Part shown: piece by piece, positions 1 through 7,110 of the stretch
How the letters are laid out: each line of letters starts with the position of its first letter
Numbering within the stretch: position 1 is the first letter of the stretch
IMG/VR virus record: IMGVR_UViG_3300042503_001656
Coordinates: 54,037-118,036 of that record
Length of the DNA: 64,000 nucleotides
DNA from: a virus
Reading direction: 5' to 3' (one strand)
Translations under genes and position numbers: made by a program
The notes under the pieces: generated by a model
Database searches by the model: none
What the model was told of the DNA's origin: nothing
What the model saw: only the letters and a program-made list of their open reading frames with translations

Positions 1-35
1 GTTTGAAGAGTCTGTTTTCTAAGTAAACTGTCGTT

Positions 36-329
36 ATGAAAATTCGTGACGACCTAAGTGTCATCTTCAAAGAGAACTCGTGCTCTCATTATGTGTTGAA
101 GTACGTAAAGTTCAAGGGTGGCAAAGCAGACGTAACAGAGTCTTCATCACTGTTTAAAGGAAAAGTACAGGATAAGAACAAGGCTAGGAAATCTGCCCAG
201 GTTCTAGTGAAGGATGGATGCCTTCTTTGTATATCAGGTGATACCCATCAAATAACCGCAAAAGGTTTAGACGTTATTATGTCTATTGGTCGGAGGAACT
301 CTCACCTAAAGCCAGACCCCCGAGACTGA
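36..329 (+). CDS. small hypothetical protein, possible winged-helix fold
   Basis: A 97-residue basic protein that I do not recognise as a named family. The middle (about residues 48-90) has the helix, strand, hairpin pattern of a small winged-helix domain, ending in a phrase like 'HQITAKGLDVIMS', which resembles the 'YxLTxKGxxxL' wing seen in such domains. This is only a resemblance. It is the only rightward gene at the left edge, and its 3' end overlaps the convergent gene at 283-636 by 47 nt. No Shine-Dalgarno sequence is visible before the ATG. A TAAACT hexamer ends 6 nt upstream of it, so the mRNA may be leaderless. It could be a small transcriptional regulator, but nothing here proves that. 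Confidence 0.55.
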   Translation: MKIRDDLSVIFKENSCSHYVLKYVKFKGGKADVTESSSLFKGKVQDKNKARKSAQVLVKDGCLLCISGDTHQITAKGLDVIMSIGRRNSHLKPDPRD

Positions 330-636
330 CTAGCCAAGCGCTAAACACTTCGTCAGCTATTGGCATGAACCATACTTGACAGGATTCAATGTCTCTAGGA
401 TTTCCAGATAGCGTCCAGCATATATCCAAAGATTTATCTGCATAACAGGAGCCAACATTGCATTCCATGCCAAACCTGTTGGCAAACCATTTGACCGCAC
501 ACCCATAGTCTTCCACGAAACATGCGCCCTCGTTACCGTGAGGACAGTAAACAGATTCTATTTCTATTTCGGATTTAACGATTTTAAGAATTAGCTTGTG
601 ACCATCGTTGTGCCACATCATCTCGTCGATTGCCAT
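283..636 (-). CDS. Cys-rich hypothetical phage protein
   Basis: A 117-residue protein with at least six cysteines, including the cluster 'CPHGNEGACFVEDYGC', and many tryptophans. Small Cys/Trp-rich proteins with a CPH-type start and a 'GC..W' core are common, uncharacterised genes in actinobacteriophages, so I take it as real. The cysteines could bind a metal, but the spacing is not a classical zinc ribbon. The gene overlaps the convergent gene at 36-329 by 47 nt. It lies downstream of two strong hairpins (662-756), so it is probably transcribed separately from the lysis genes to its right. Function unknown. Confidence 0.6.
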   Translation of the reverse strand: MAIDEMMWHNDGHKLILKIVKSEIEIESVYCPHGNEGACFVEDYGCAVKWFANRFGMECNVGSCYADKSLDICWTLSGNPRDIESCQVWFMPIADEVFSAWLVSLGGLALGESSSDQ

Positions 637-661
637 CTATAACTCTCGTTTGGATAAATTT

Positions 662-701
662 GAAAAAATTAGCTCAGCTCTTAACAGCAGCACTGAGCTA
701 A
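662..701 (-). terminator. rho-independent terminator of the leftward lysis operon
   Basis: A perfect 9-bp inverted repeat (TTAGCTCAG at 669-677, CTGAGCTAA at 693-701) with a 15-nt loop. Read leftward, it is followed directly by a run of T residues. It lies just past the end of the 729-1034 gene, where a leftward operon should stop. Confidence 0.7.
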
Positions 702-711
702 CTACAAAATA

Positions 712-756
712 GCACTACACCTAGGCTCTCAGGCGCTAGGTGTAGGTGCTTTTTTT
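712..756 (+). terminator. strong, possibly bidirectional terminator
   Basis: ACACCTAG (717-724) pairs perfectly with CTAGGTGT (736-743). The stem extends to about 13 bp with one bulge through GCACT and GGTGC. On the plus strand it is followed by seven T residues (750-756), as in an intrinsic terminator for rightward transcripts. The T-run also encodes the Lys-rich C-terminus of the leftward gene 729-1034, so the terminator is built into the end of that gene. A T-rich stretch also follows on the minus strand. Confidence 0.7.
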
Positions 757-1034
757 CTAGGTGTTTTCTGTGCTGTTTCAGAGTCTGCAACTGCTCCTTT
801 TTTGTCGAATCTAGAAAACACTGTGTTTATTTCACTGACAGTAAGTTTTCCGTCATCAAGGAATGCACGGGAGAGGCCCTCGATAACAGTGGCAACTCCT
901 GCTATACCAGCCATCATTATGGCTTTAGTCATGCTGACGCCAGCGATTGCGCCAGCACCTACAACTCCGAGACCGGAGGCTGCAAATGTTGCAAATATTC
1001 GAAGAAGAACGTTAAGAAACAGTTCTTTCTTCAT
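729..1034 (-). CDS. putative holin
   Basis: A 101-residue protein with two closely spaced hydrophobic segments (about residues 6-28 and 30-50), then a short acidic segment 'DDGKLTVSEINTVF' and a Lys-rich tail. Two N-terminal membrane helices followed by an EF-hand-like 'DGKLTxxE' stretch is the usual layout of r1t-type holins of Gram-positive phages. A holin forms the membrane lesion that lets the endolysin reach peptidoglycan. It is the last gene of the leftward lysis block that starts with the endolysin at 2603. Its ATG overlaps the upstream stop (TAATG). The other small membrane protein (1822-2070) could be the holin instead or a partner. Confidence 0.65.
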   Translation of the reverse strand: MKKELFLNVLLRIFATFAASGLGVVGAGAIAGVSMTKAIMMAGIAGVATVIEGLSRAFLDDGKLTVSEINTVFSRFDKKGAVADSETAQKTPRKKAPTPSA

Positions 1035-1282
1035 TACGACTCAGGTGTCTCTTCGGCCTTCTCTGCTTCAGGTTCTGCGACAACTTCTGCTTCTGCAGGT
1101 GCTTCTTCTACCTTTGGCTCTTCGGCAACTGGCTCTTCAGCTTTCACTTCTTCGACAACTGGGGCCTCTTCCTGCTTCTTCTTCTTTGCAGGCTTTTCTT
1201 TGATTTCAACAGGCTGAGAGACAGGAGCTACTGCTTCTGCTGCCTTCTTTGCTGCTCTTTCTTCGGGGGTAAGTTTTCTCAC
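1034..1282 (-). CDS. acidic Ala/Glu/Pro-rich low-complexity protein
   Basis: An 82-residue protein with a short basic N-terminus ('MRKLTPEERAAKKAAEA'), a KKKK patch near residue 35, and a tail made almost wholly of E, A, V, P and K. No fold or family is recognisable, and it is probably disordered. It overlaps the preceding gene by 4 nt (ATGA) and the following gene by 1 nt, so it is translationally coupled in the lysis operon. The composition resembles that of the next gene upstream (1279-1575), suggesting a related role. Confidence 0.6.
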   Translation of the reverse strand: MRKLTPEERAAKKAAEAVAPVSQPVEIKEKPAKKKKQEEAPVVEEVKAEEPVAEEPKVEEAPAEAEVVAEPEAEKAEETPES

Positions 1283-1575
1283 AGTATTTCCTCGTCTTCG
1301 TGTGTGGTTTCTTTTACTTCTTCTGGCTGAATTGCCTTGTTTTCAAGAACAGGAGGGAAAGATTCTTTCACTGGTTCAGGCTGAACTTCTGGCTGTACTG
1401 GCGCTTCGACCTCTACTTCAGCTTCTACTTCAGCCTTTTTCTTGGACTTTGCTTTTGATTGCTCTTTTTCTTCCTCGAGCGAATCATTTTTTTCAGCAAC
1501 AAAAGAAGGGGTAACGCCCTTGTTTTTTTTCACCAGTTGAGCCTGGCGTGCCCTGTAAATTGGACTATCGTTCAT
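1279..1575 (-). CDS. Lys/Glu-rich low-complexity protein
   Basis: A 98-residue protein. I place the start at the ATG at 1575 because the reverse strand shows AGGAGA about 8 nt before it; an in-frame start at 1626 would overlap the previous gene by 62 nt. The N-terminus is basic ('MNDSPIYRARQAQLVKKNKG'), the middle has mixed K/E runs, and the C-terminus is acidic and Pro-rich. It is likely disordered or coiled and no family is recognised. It sits inside the lysis operon between a zinc-binding-like protein and another acidic low-complexity protein. Confidence 0.6.
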   Translation of the reverse strand: MNDSPIYRARQAQLVKKNKGVTPSFVAEKNDSLEEEKEQSKAKSKKKAEVEAEVEVEAPVQPEVQPEPVKESFPPVLENKAIQPEEVKETTHEDEEIL

Positions 1576-1822
1576 CTTTTTCTTCTCCTGAATCTGTTTG
1601 GACCATTTTAAACGATTGTTCAGCACATCTGATTGAACAAAAGCTTTCTTCTCCTCTAATCCTTATCATTCCTCGGACGGACTGCCTTGAGCAGTACGAA
1701 CAGACGGAAGGGGAGTTCTTGGTTCCAAAAACTTTGAACAGTGTTCCATAGATAGAGGGGTCGAGAATCTGTTGGACCTTAGACTGGCCCGCTACTGGTT
1801 TTGCTGGTTTCTTGCCTGCCAT
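1565..1822 (-). CDS. small putative zinc-binding protein
   Basis: An 85-residue protein with a basic N-terminal tail and a four-cysteine arrangement in the second half: C-x2-C ('CSYC') followed about 20 residues later by C-x3-C ('CSIRC'). That spacing suits one zinc ion in a treble-clef or MYM-like knuckle. No catalytic motif is visible. Its stop abuts the start of the neighbouring reading frames, as in a tightly packed operon. Role unknown. Confidence 0.6.
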   Translation of the reverse strand: MAGKKPAKPVAGQSKVQQILDPSIYGTLFKVFGTKNSPSVCSYCSRQSVRGMIRIRGEESFCSIRCAEQSFKMVQTDSGEEKDER

Positions 1823-2070
1823 TAGAGGTCTCCTTTTGCATGGTCACGAATGTGCTCGTCAATTTTTGCTTCTGTACGCTCTACGCCTTTTTCAACTCTG
1901 TCAATTGATATTCCAAGAGTTTTGCCCATTGTGTCGATTTTGTCCACGACAAAGTTATGGTCAGCCTTGTTTTCTTCCCAGCGGCTTTTGTCTGAACGTC
2001 TTCCGTGCTCCATAAAGCCAACAATGACCATTCCAATCATGCTGATTAAAGCAATGATTATCTCGTTCAT
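1822..2070 (-). CDS. small membrane protein with coiled coil, holin-like or lysis accessory
   Basis: An 82-residue protein with one N-terminal hydrophobic helix (about residues 3-20) followed by a charged, helical cytosolic or periplasmic domain. Single-TM small proteins with a coiled-coil tail are often found directly after phage endolysins as accessory holins or holin regulators. Its ATG overlaps the endolysin stop by one base, so the two are co-translated. Together with the two-TM protein at 729-1034 it gives the lysis block two candidate membrane proteins. Function is inferred from position and topology only. Confidence 0.55.
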   Translation of the reverse strand: MNEIIIALISMIGMVIVGFMEHGRRSDKSRWEENKADHNFVVDKIDTMGKTLGISIDRVEKGVERTEAKIDEHIRDHAKGDL

Positions 2071-2603
2071 TATGCAGCGCCAGGCTTAGGAATGGACCTC
2101 CACGCTGCTTCCATTTTTGCAGCGTCTTTTGCAAATTCAGGCTCGAGTTCTATGTGTATCCACTTCCCTCCGAATGAGCCAGCATTATCTTTTTCGTTAT
2201 AAATTTTCACCCCTGCAGCGCCCTCGCCGCGCGAGCACCTGAAACCGCGACCGAAGCCGGGCTTCTTGTCTGTTGCGTTTGCATCGAATGCGTAGTCGTG
2301 AATTTCCACAATGCCAAGAGCTTCTGCGTTTGCAAGGAACCAATCCCACATTGCTACGCCGATTTTGCGGTCTGTGTAGCCGATGTCTGCTGCTGCGCCA
2401 GTTGCATGGACGCTCAGAAACTTCTCCATGCCTGGGTCGCCAATTTTCTTGCCAGCAGTCTTCGAATTTCTCATCAATCGATTGGAATAGATTCCCATGT
2501 TCGTCGTTTTCCATCTTCTGGAACAAGCATTAACAAACCAGACAGTTCCGTCTCCAGCCTTTTTTCCGTCAAAAGCGGGGAAATATGGGTACTTTCTTGT
2601 CAT
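2070..2603 (-). CDS. endolysin, M15-type peptidase
   Basis: A 177-residue protein with the zinc peptidase signature of the M15 (VanY/D-Ala-D-Ala carboxypeptidase-like) family: 'SVHATGAAAD' gives the SxHxxGxAxD motif (His66, Asp73), and 'GKWIHIEL' supplies the distal His150. It should cut peptide bonds in host peptidoglycan at the end of infection. No separate wall-binding domain is present, so this is a compact single-domain lysin. The start is well supported: GGAGG lies 6 nt before the ATG. A TATAAT box about 60 nt upstream (2666-2671) suggests that it is the first gene of its own leftward lysis transcript. Confidence 0.85.
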   Translation of the reverse strand: MTRKYPYFPAFDGKKAGDGTVWFVNACSRRWKTTNMGIYSNRLMRNSKTAGKKIGDPGMEKFLSVHATGAAADIGYTDRKIGVAMWDWFLANAEALGIVEIHDYAFDANATDKKPGFGRGFRCSRGEGAAGVKIYNEKDNAGSFGGKWIHIELEPEFAKDAAKMEAAWRSIPKPGAA

Positions 2604-2665
2604 TTTGGTCCTCCATAAATAGGTTGTGGGGCGTGCAAAACTATGGCAAGTTAAAACACACCAAT

Positions 2666-2671
2666 ATTATA
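2666..2671 (-). promoter_or_regulatory. candidate -10 box for the lysis operon
   Basis: The minus strand reads TATAAT here, a perfect -10 consensus, about 62 nt upstream of the endolysin ATG and just after the end of the LPQTG gene. No good -35 is visible at 16-18 nt. It would give a leader of about 55 nt that includes the GGAGG ribosome-binding site. Confidence 0.45.
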
Positions 2672-2717
2672 CCTCATCAAAAATGATGGGTAATAAAGGA
2701 GCTATGCGGCAGTTGGT

Positions 2718-4154
2718 TTATTTTTGTTTTGCTTTTTTGAAAATTATCAAAAAGAAGCCAAAGCAAATTGCATAAACACTTAACAGCACCCTGTACAGGA
2801 ATTGAGCACCAGTTTGTGGAAGATTTGGTTCGTGGCTATGAGAACTATGGTCATGAACTGTGGTTGTAGTGATAGGTGCTTCAACAACAACGCTAGTAGT
2901 GCTTGATTGTTCCGTGCTCGGCACTGGGGGTTGTGTTGTTGTTATAACTGGCTCAACAGTTGTACTAGGAGCAATAGTCGTAGTTGGAGCAACTGTAGTA
3001 GTTGTAGGGGGAACAGTGGTTGTAGGAGGATTCCACGTTACGGTTGCAGAAACTGTCTTAGAAACACCACTAACAACAGCCGTAGCTGTATATACGGCTG
3101 AACCTGTTGAGCTTGTGCGTACAACTATTGTTGCCACACCGGAAGCGTTAGTCACGGCAGTGAGTGTTTGACCAGCATCTGGCCCACTGCTAACCGTAAC
3201 TGTAACTGTAACTCCAGGCTGGGCAACGCCAGAAATAGTCTGTGCCGTTGCCGTGATTGTGAGGTCCTCACCTGCGTTTGGGTTCTGGGGAGAAACAGCA
3301 AGAGTAAATGAGCTAGGCAAAGAGACAGAGCCTCCACCGATAGATACAGCTTTTCTTGTGCTAGATGCTGATGGGTACGGATAATCGGCCAAAACTTTTA
3401 GCGTTCCCACATTCCCAGTAAAGTATCCGTGCCAGCAGGCGGCAACCATTGTGTTTGATAAACCGAAATCCGAAATTCCATCTGCTGCCGCATCTGGTCC
3501 ACCATTGCATCCGCCATCGTTGAATGTTGCAGTTGGAAGAAGAGCCGTTAACCAGCCGTATGGGTTGTAGCTAGAAAAAAGTCCACCTCCAGAGTTAACA
3601 AAGTCTGCAATTTTTTCAGCATTTGTTGTAAACAATCCATTTATGGCAGAAGACCGACTCCAGTCGTCTGGTATCCAAATCATTTTTGGAGGATTTGATG
3701 TTATCCCAGAAGAAAAAAATGTGTTTAATTGCGCTGATGTCGATATAAATTCAACGCTTGGTTGAAGACTGGAAGACGCATTACCAAATTGTGTTAAAAA
3801 TTTTGTAGAAAGAAGAGTGTTCCAGTTATTGCCACAACCGCCAGCACTGTTTGCATTATCTATGCCAAGAATTGCAATTTTTCCATTATTTCCAGGAATT
3901 ATGGATTGGTCGTAAACGCTTTTAACAACCTTGGCAATGTATTGGTCTGTATTCTCGCCCATTGCAGCGTGACAAACTGGGTCCATGCCGTCAAGAACAA
4001 TAGGTCCTCCGCCAGTATTTGCACTTGCTGGATTTCCCCACGTTAAAGAATTTTGATTCTTGGAATAATCAAGGGGAAAGATGCTAATTCCCAAAACAAC
4101 ACAAGCAACAGCAATTACTTGAACAATCCTGTAGTTAAATTTATCTAAATACAT
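2718..4154 (-). CDS. LPQTG-type cell-wall-anchored surface protein
   Basis: A 478-residue protein with an N-terminal hydrophobic segment (about residues 12-27, signal or anchor). A Cys-containing globular domain follows (about 45-270), which resembles the flavodoxin-like fold of class I amidotransferase-like domains, but without a catalytic motif that I can confirm. Next come a bacterial Ig-like (Big-1 type) domain (about 283-375), a Thr/Pro-rich linker (376-440), and a complete sortase sorting signal: LPQTG at 445-449, a hydrophobic helix, and a KKAKQK tail. Such proteins are covalently linked to peptidoglycan by host sortase. It ends a three-gene unit with the PA14 protein and a 57-aa membrane protein. 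A wall-anchored protein encoded by a phage suggests alteration of the infected cell surface, for example superinfection exclusion; that is inference. Confidence 0.75.
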   Translation of the reverse strand: MYLDKFNYRIVQVIAVACVVLGISIFPLDYSKNQNSLTWGNPASANTGGGPIVLDGMDPVCHAAMGENTDQYIAKVVKSVYDQSIIPGNNGKIAILGIDNANSAGGCGNNWNTLLSTKFLTQFGNASSSLQPSVEFISTSAQLNTFFSSGITSNPPKMIWIPDDWSRSSAINGLFTTNAEKIADFVNSGGGLFSSYNPYGWLTALLPTATFNDGGCNGGPDAAADGISDFGLSNTMVAACWHGYFTGNVGTLKVLADYPYPSASSTRKAVSIGGGSVSLPSSFTLAVSPQNPNAGEDLTITATAQTISGVAQPGVTVTVTVSSGPDAGQTLTAVTNASGVATIVVRTSSTGSAVYTATAVVSGVSKTVSATVTWNPPTTTVPPTTTTVAPTTTIAPSTTVEPVITTTQPPVPSTEQSSTTSVVVEAPITTTTVHDHSSHSHEPNLPQTGAQFLYRVLLSVYAICFGFFLIIFKKAKQK

Positions 4155-4155
4155 T

Positions 4156-4329
4156 TTAGTCTTCTTTCTTTATTACTATTCCAGTGAGATGAACCAATAG
4201 GGCAATGCCGGAAATCCACATGCCCATTGTTCTTGTTTCTCCGGAAAGGGTTATTAATACGGTCACCGCTCCGGCGAGAGTCCATGCAAGAGCATGGAAT
4301 TCTTTGATTACTTTTTTAAAAGCTTTCAA
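4156..4329 (-). CDS. 57-aa two-helix membrane protein (TTG start)
   Basis: A short gene read as (M)KAFKKVIKEFHALAW...VIKKED. It has two hydrophobic helices (about residues 12-28 and 36-53) joined by a short polar turn 'SGETRTMG', with a basic N-terminus and charged C-terminus, a holin-like topology. The TTG start follows AAGGAG on the minus strand at good spacing. It overlaps the stop of the upstream PA14 gene (TTGA), so it is translationally coupled. Its stop lies one base before the ATG of the LPQTG gene. It could be a holin, an export helper or an inhibitor; nothing identifies its function. Confidence 0.65.
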   Translation of the reverse strand: MKAFKKVIKEFHALAWTLAGAVTVLITLSGETRTMGMWISGIALLVHLTGIVIKKED

Positions 4330-6236
4330 TTTATTCTCCTTCTATTAGAAGTGTTTTTGTTTTCAGATGGGCCTGCACCGCCGCCGCCACCGCCACTATT
4401 CCCACTCGGAGAAGATGGAGAAGATGGGGCACCGGCCGACATGGTTATGCTTGTTGCGGCAATGGCAGCTGCGACAACGACTCTTCTTGTTCCAACATCC
4501 ACGGCAGAGCCAAGCGGAACATATGTGTCGATTGCTCCGTCAAATACGTTGATTTCAGATTCCATTGCTTCTCTGACTTCAGTTGGGGCGTCTTGGGCAG
4601 CTTCAACCAGCTCTGCTGCTTCTTCCGCTGTTACGTTTGAAATGTCAACCGCGTCAAAGATTTCTGTTGCCTGTTCGCCGTCAATGCTCTGCAAAACCTT
4701 TTCACTTGTAGCAAGTTCGGTAGCTTGGTCCTCGTTTACACCAGCTTCCAGAACAGAATCAACTGCGCTCGCAACCTGCTCTTCTGTGACGCTGTCGTTT
4801 TCAAGGACGTCCACCACTGCAGAAAACTGTTCATCAGTTAGTGGTTGGTCTAAAACTTGAGAAATAACTTCGTCAAACTTTTCATCAGACAAAGGCTCAT
4901 CAAACACGGCTTCAAGAACATTCGTTAATTCGTCTGTTGAAAGAGGTCGTGAAAAAACTTCATCAATAACAGCAGAAAACTGTTCTTCGGTCAGCGGTTT
5001 ATCAAGAATGTCGTTTACGGCCTCACCCAAAGCGTCCGGATTTGTAATTTCGTCAATAATTTCAGAAACTGCATTTGACAAAGCTGTAGTAGATATGTTT
5101 TCAGTATCCAGATTGTCAATTTCGTCTTGTTTTTCTTCTTCTAATTCTGGCGCATCCGGCGTTGTTGGCGTTTGTTCTTCGGCATATTGTGGTATCTCGG
5201 GGGCGGGTTCATCGCTTTCGGGATTACTCGTGCTCGGGGGTGTCTCAAGTGGTACCTCTGTTTCTGGGGCGACCGTTATTACGGTAGGAACATCGATTTC
5301 TTCTGGAACGGTTGTAGTGGTTGTACTAGTTGTGGTTGCGCTGGTTGTAGTAGTAGGTAGTGTTACGCCGTTAACTTCATTACTCCAGCTGGAGTAAACG
5401 GGAATTGAGTCGTTATCTGCCCTCACTTTGAACTGACAAGACTGTTCAGGCTCAAAATTTTCAATTACAGCAGAAGTTATTGGCGAAGCTATGGCAAATC
5501 CAGAAGCCCAATTATCACAAGACCAAAAAACCGCATATCTTTCGACACTGGCATTTGACTCTTCTGGGGCATCCCAAGATAAATAGACCTTACTTTCATT
5601 GGTTGAAGTCACCATAAGGTTTTGCGGACTGTTTAGATATGGAGCAATTGTTGTAGTCGTAGTAGGTGCTACTTGTTGAGTAAATGCACTGTCTGGGACC
5701 ACGGCCCAACCTGAACCAATGTCCCAATAAAGCGTGGTCCACGCACCTCCACCGTTTTCGTAGAACCACATTTCAAATTTCTTAGATACGCCAGCCTCAA
5801 AATCAACATAACTTGACAGTGTTCCACCGCCACCTTTGTCTCGCCAGTCGTCTTGTATGCGTACATCGTCTACATAGAGCTGTGTTCCGTCATCAGCCTG
5901 AGGCCAAAATCTAAAAGAACCAGAAACAGGAGAGGTTATGAAACCCTCATATCGGACAATAAAGTCTTCATACATCCCAAATGGCGGACTTTGGTCAAAG
6001 TTTTGCTCCACCCTTGACACCGTTGTTTGACCCACGGACGGTCTGCCAGAAACTGTAGGAAGCGGCGGATTGGAGTTGTAGCCAAAATTGTTATAAACGG
6101 TCATTAATAAACCGGGGTCAACATCAGCTCTAGCGAAGCCAGAAAATGTGCTAACTATTGACAATATTGCTACAGGGAGGGTCAACCATGCTGAACGTCT
6201 AAATTTAAACCTAGTGTTCCCAAAAAATGACACCAT
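4326..6236 (-). CDS. secreted PA14 / FN3 protein with helical repeats
   Basis: I choose the ATG at 6236 (636 aa). It starts a proper signal peptide (basic 'FKFRR', a hydrophobic core, cleavage after 'FARA' near residue 38), and an extended -10 lies just upstream; an in-frame start also exists at 6332. Domains in order: a PA14 domain (about 45-195, with 'SGSFRFWPQADDGTQLYVDD'), a fibronectin type III domain (about 205-300), a Thr-rich linker, and an acidic Pro/Glu region. Then come four or more repeats of about 22 residues with the pattern 'PLTxEQFSxVIDEVF', and near the C-terminus a hydrophobic segment with a Gly/Ser tail. PA14 domains often bind carbohydrate. The protein is exported and probably displayed on the host surface. 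It is co-transcribed with the small membrane protein and the LPQTG protein. Confidence 0.7.
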   Translation of the reverse strand: MVSFFGNTRFKFRRSAWLTLPVAILSIVSTFSGFARADVDPGLLMTVYNNFGYNSNPPLPTVSGRPSVGQTTVSRVEQNFDQSPPFGMYEDFIVRYEGFITSPVSGSFRFWPQADDGTQLYVDDVRIQDDWRDKGGGGTLSSYVDFEAGVSKKFEMWFYENGGGAWTTLYWDIGSGWAVVPDSAFTQQVAPTTTTTIAPYLNSPQNLMVTSTNESKVYLSWDAPEESNASVERYAVFWSCDNWASGFAIASPITSAVIENFEPEQSCQFKVRADNDSIPVYSSWSNEVNGVTLPTTTTSATTTSTTTTTVPEEIDVPTVITVAPETEVPLETPPSTSNPESDEPAPEIPQYAEEQTPTTPDAPELEEEKQDEIDNLDTENISTTALSNAVSEIIDEITNPDALGEAVNDILDKPLTEEQFSAVIDEVFSRPLSTDELTNVLEAVFDEPLSDEKFDEVISQVLDQPLTDEQFSAVVDVLENDSVTEEQVASAVDSVLEAGVNEDQATELATSEKVLQSIDGEQATEIFDAVDISNVTAEEAAELVEAAQDAPTEVREAMESEINVFDGAIDTYVPLGSAVDVGTRRVVVAAAIAATSITMSAGAPSSPSSPSGNSGGGGGGAGPSENKNTSNRRRIN

Positions 6237-6276
6237 TTCCCCAAATGTGATAGTCGATTGCCCCAAAGACAAAACA

Positions 6277-6285
6277 ATTTTACCA
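6277..6285 (-). promoter_or_regulatory. extended -10 promoter for the PA14/LPQTG unit
   Basis: The minus strand reads TGGTAAAAT, an extended -10 (TGn plus TAAAAT), about 40 nt upstream of the ATG at 6236. It lies inside the longer version of the reading frame, which favours the 6236 start. No clear -35. Confidence 0.35.
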
Positions 6286-6382
6286 TTTTTACAAACATTA
6301 AAAATCACGGACATTAATATTGTTAGCGCCAAATTAACAAAAGCACTGTGACTTACTTGCTACTCAGGTGTTTTCTCTCAAC

Positions 6383-6388
6383 TACAAT
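6383..6388 (+). promoter_or_regulatory. candidate -10 for the rightward fibre operon
   Basis: TACAAT about 30 nt upstream of the first fibre-operon gene, with a weak TTGCTA (6357-6362) 20 nt before it. The interval between the divergent genes at 6236 and 6418 is the only space for a promoter of this operon. Confidence 0.35.
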
Positions 6389-6417
6389 AAATACTGGAGA
6401 ATCTCTAGGAGTTGGCC

Positions 6418-6783
6418 ATGATTGCAGGCATTTACAACATATTTTGTCAGCAGGGTGCTACCTTTACGCGAATCATCGACCTCCAGTATCCCGACGCCGT
6501 TGACCCCACAATTTTTTACCCGTACGACCTTGAAGGTTTTACTGCGAGGATGCAAGTAAGAAGAACTATTTCTTCTACAACAAAAATAGTTGAGCTAACT
6601 ACTGAAAACGGAAGAATAGAAATAGTTCCAGAAGACGGAAGAATTATTCTGAATATGCCACCATCAGTGACCGCGGCGATAACAAGCAGCGGAGTCTATG
6701 ACCTAGAAATTCAAAGCACTGAAGGGGTCGTGTCAAGAGTTGTTCAAGGAAGCTTTACTCTTTCCGAGGAAGTAACAAGATGA
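6418..6783 (+). CDS. tail/fibre-associated small protein
   Basis: A 121-residue protein. The ATG at 6418 is preferred over the in-frame TTG at 6412 because AGGAG (6407-6411) lies 6 nt before the ATG and touches the TTG. Its pattern, 'QGATFTRIIDLQYP...GFTARMQVRRT', is the one seen in a widespread family of small beta-rich proteins encoded at the head of phage fibre and baseplate gene clusters; the family has no settled function. It overlaps the next gene by 4 nt (ATGA) and begins the rightward adhesion operon. It may be a connector between fibre and baseplate. Confidence 0.65.
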   Translation: MIAGIYNIFCQQGATFTRIIDLQYPDAVDPTIFYPYDLEGFTARMQVRRTISSTTKIVELTTENGRIEIVPEDGRIILNMPPSVTAAITSSGVYDLEIQSTEGVVSRVVQGSFTLSEEVTR

Positions 6784-7097
6784 GCAATGTTCCGAACCAG
6801 GTAAATATTCATGAGGACACTCCAAACCAAGTAATAATTAATCAGGATTCACCGAATCAAGTAATTGTTAGAGGTGGGGGTATCGGAGGAAACTCCGCCA
6901 ATACGAGTAGACACGTACATGCTCAGAGTGTTGCTTCAGACGAATGGGTAATTACTCACACTCTTGGTGGCTACCCTTCCGTATCCATTGTTGATTCTGC
7001 AAAAACAGCAGTCTTTGGTGAAGTACAATATGACAGTACGACACAAGTGACAGTGTACTTCACCGTGCCGTTCTCTGGATTCGCATACCTAACATAA
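6780..7097 (+). CDS. short fibre-like protein with NQVxI repeats
   Basis: A 105-residue protein. The first 35 residues contain three tandem units of about 10 residues, each carrying 'PNQVxI', followed by a Gly-rich hinge ('RGGGIGGN'). A C-terminal domain of about 60 residues with a 'WVITHTLGGYPSVSIVD' core resembles small beta-sandwich tips of phage fibres. The short repeats resemble a triple-stranded beta-helix or stalk. Coupled by ATGA to the preceding gene. Probably a virion fibre component; its receptor is unknown. Confidence 0.6.
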   Translation: MSNVPNQVNIHEDTPNQVIINQDSPNQVIVRGGGIGGNSANTSRHVHAQSVASDEWVITHTLGGYPSVSIVDSAKTAVFGEVQYDSTTQVTVYFTVPFSGFAYLT

Positions 7098-7110
7098 GGA
7101 CAAAGGGCTG

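Noticed and set aside
2676-2692. Small hairpin (CATCA/TGATG) as terminator after the LPQTG gene
   Set aside because: The stem is only 5-6 bp and no T-run follows on the minus strand; too weak to call.
2860-3171. Rightward Val/Thr-rich frame opposite the LPQTG gene
   Set aside because: It is antisense to the Thr-rich linker codons; no RBS, and the leftward gene has clear domains.
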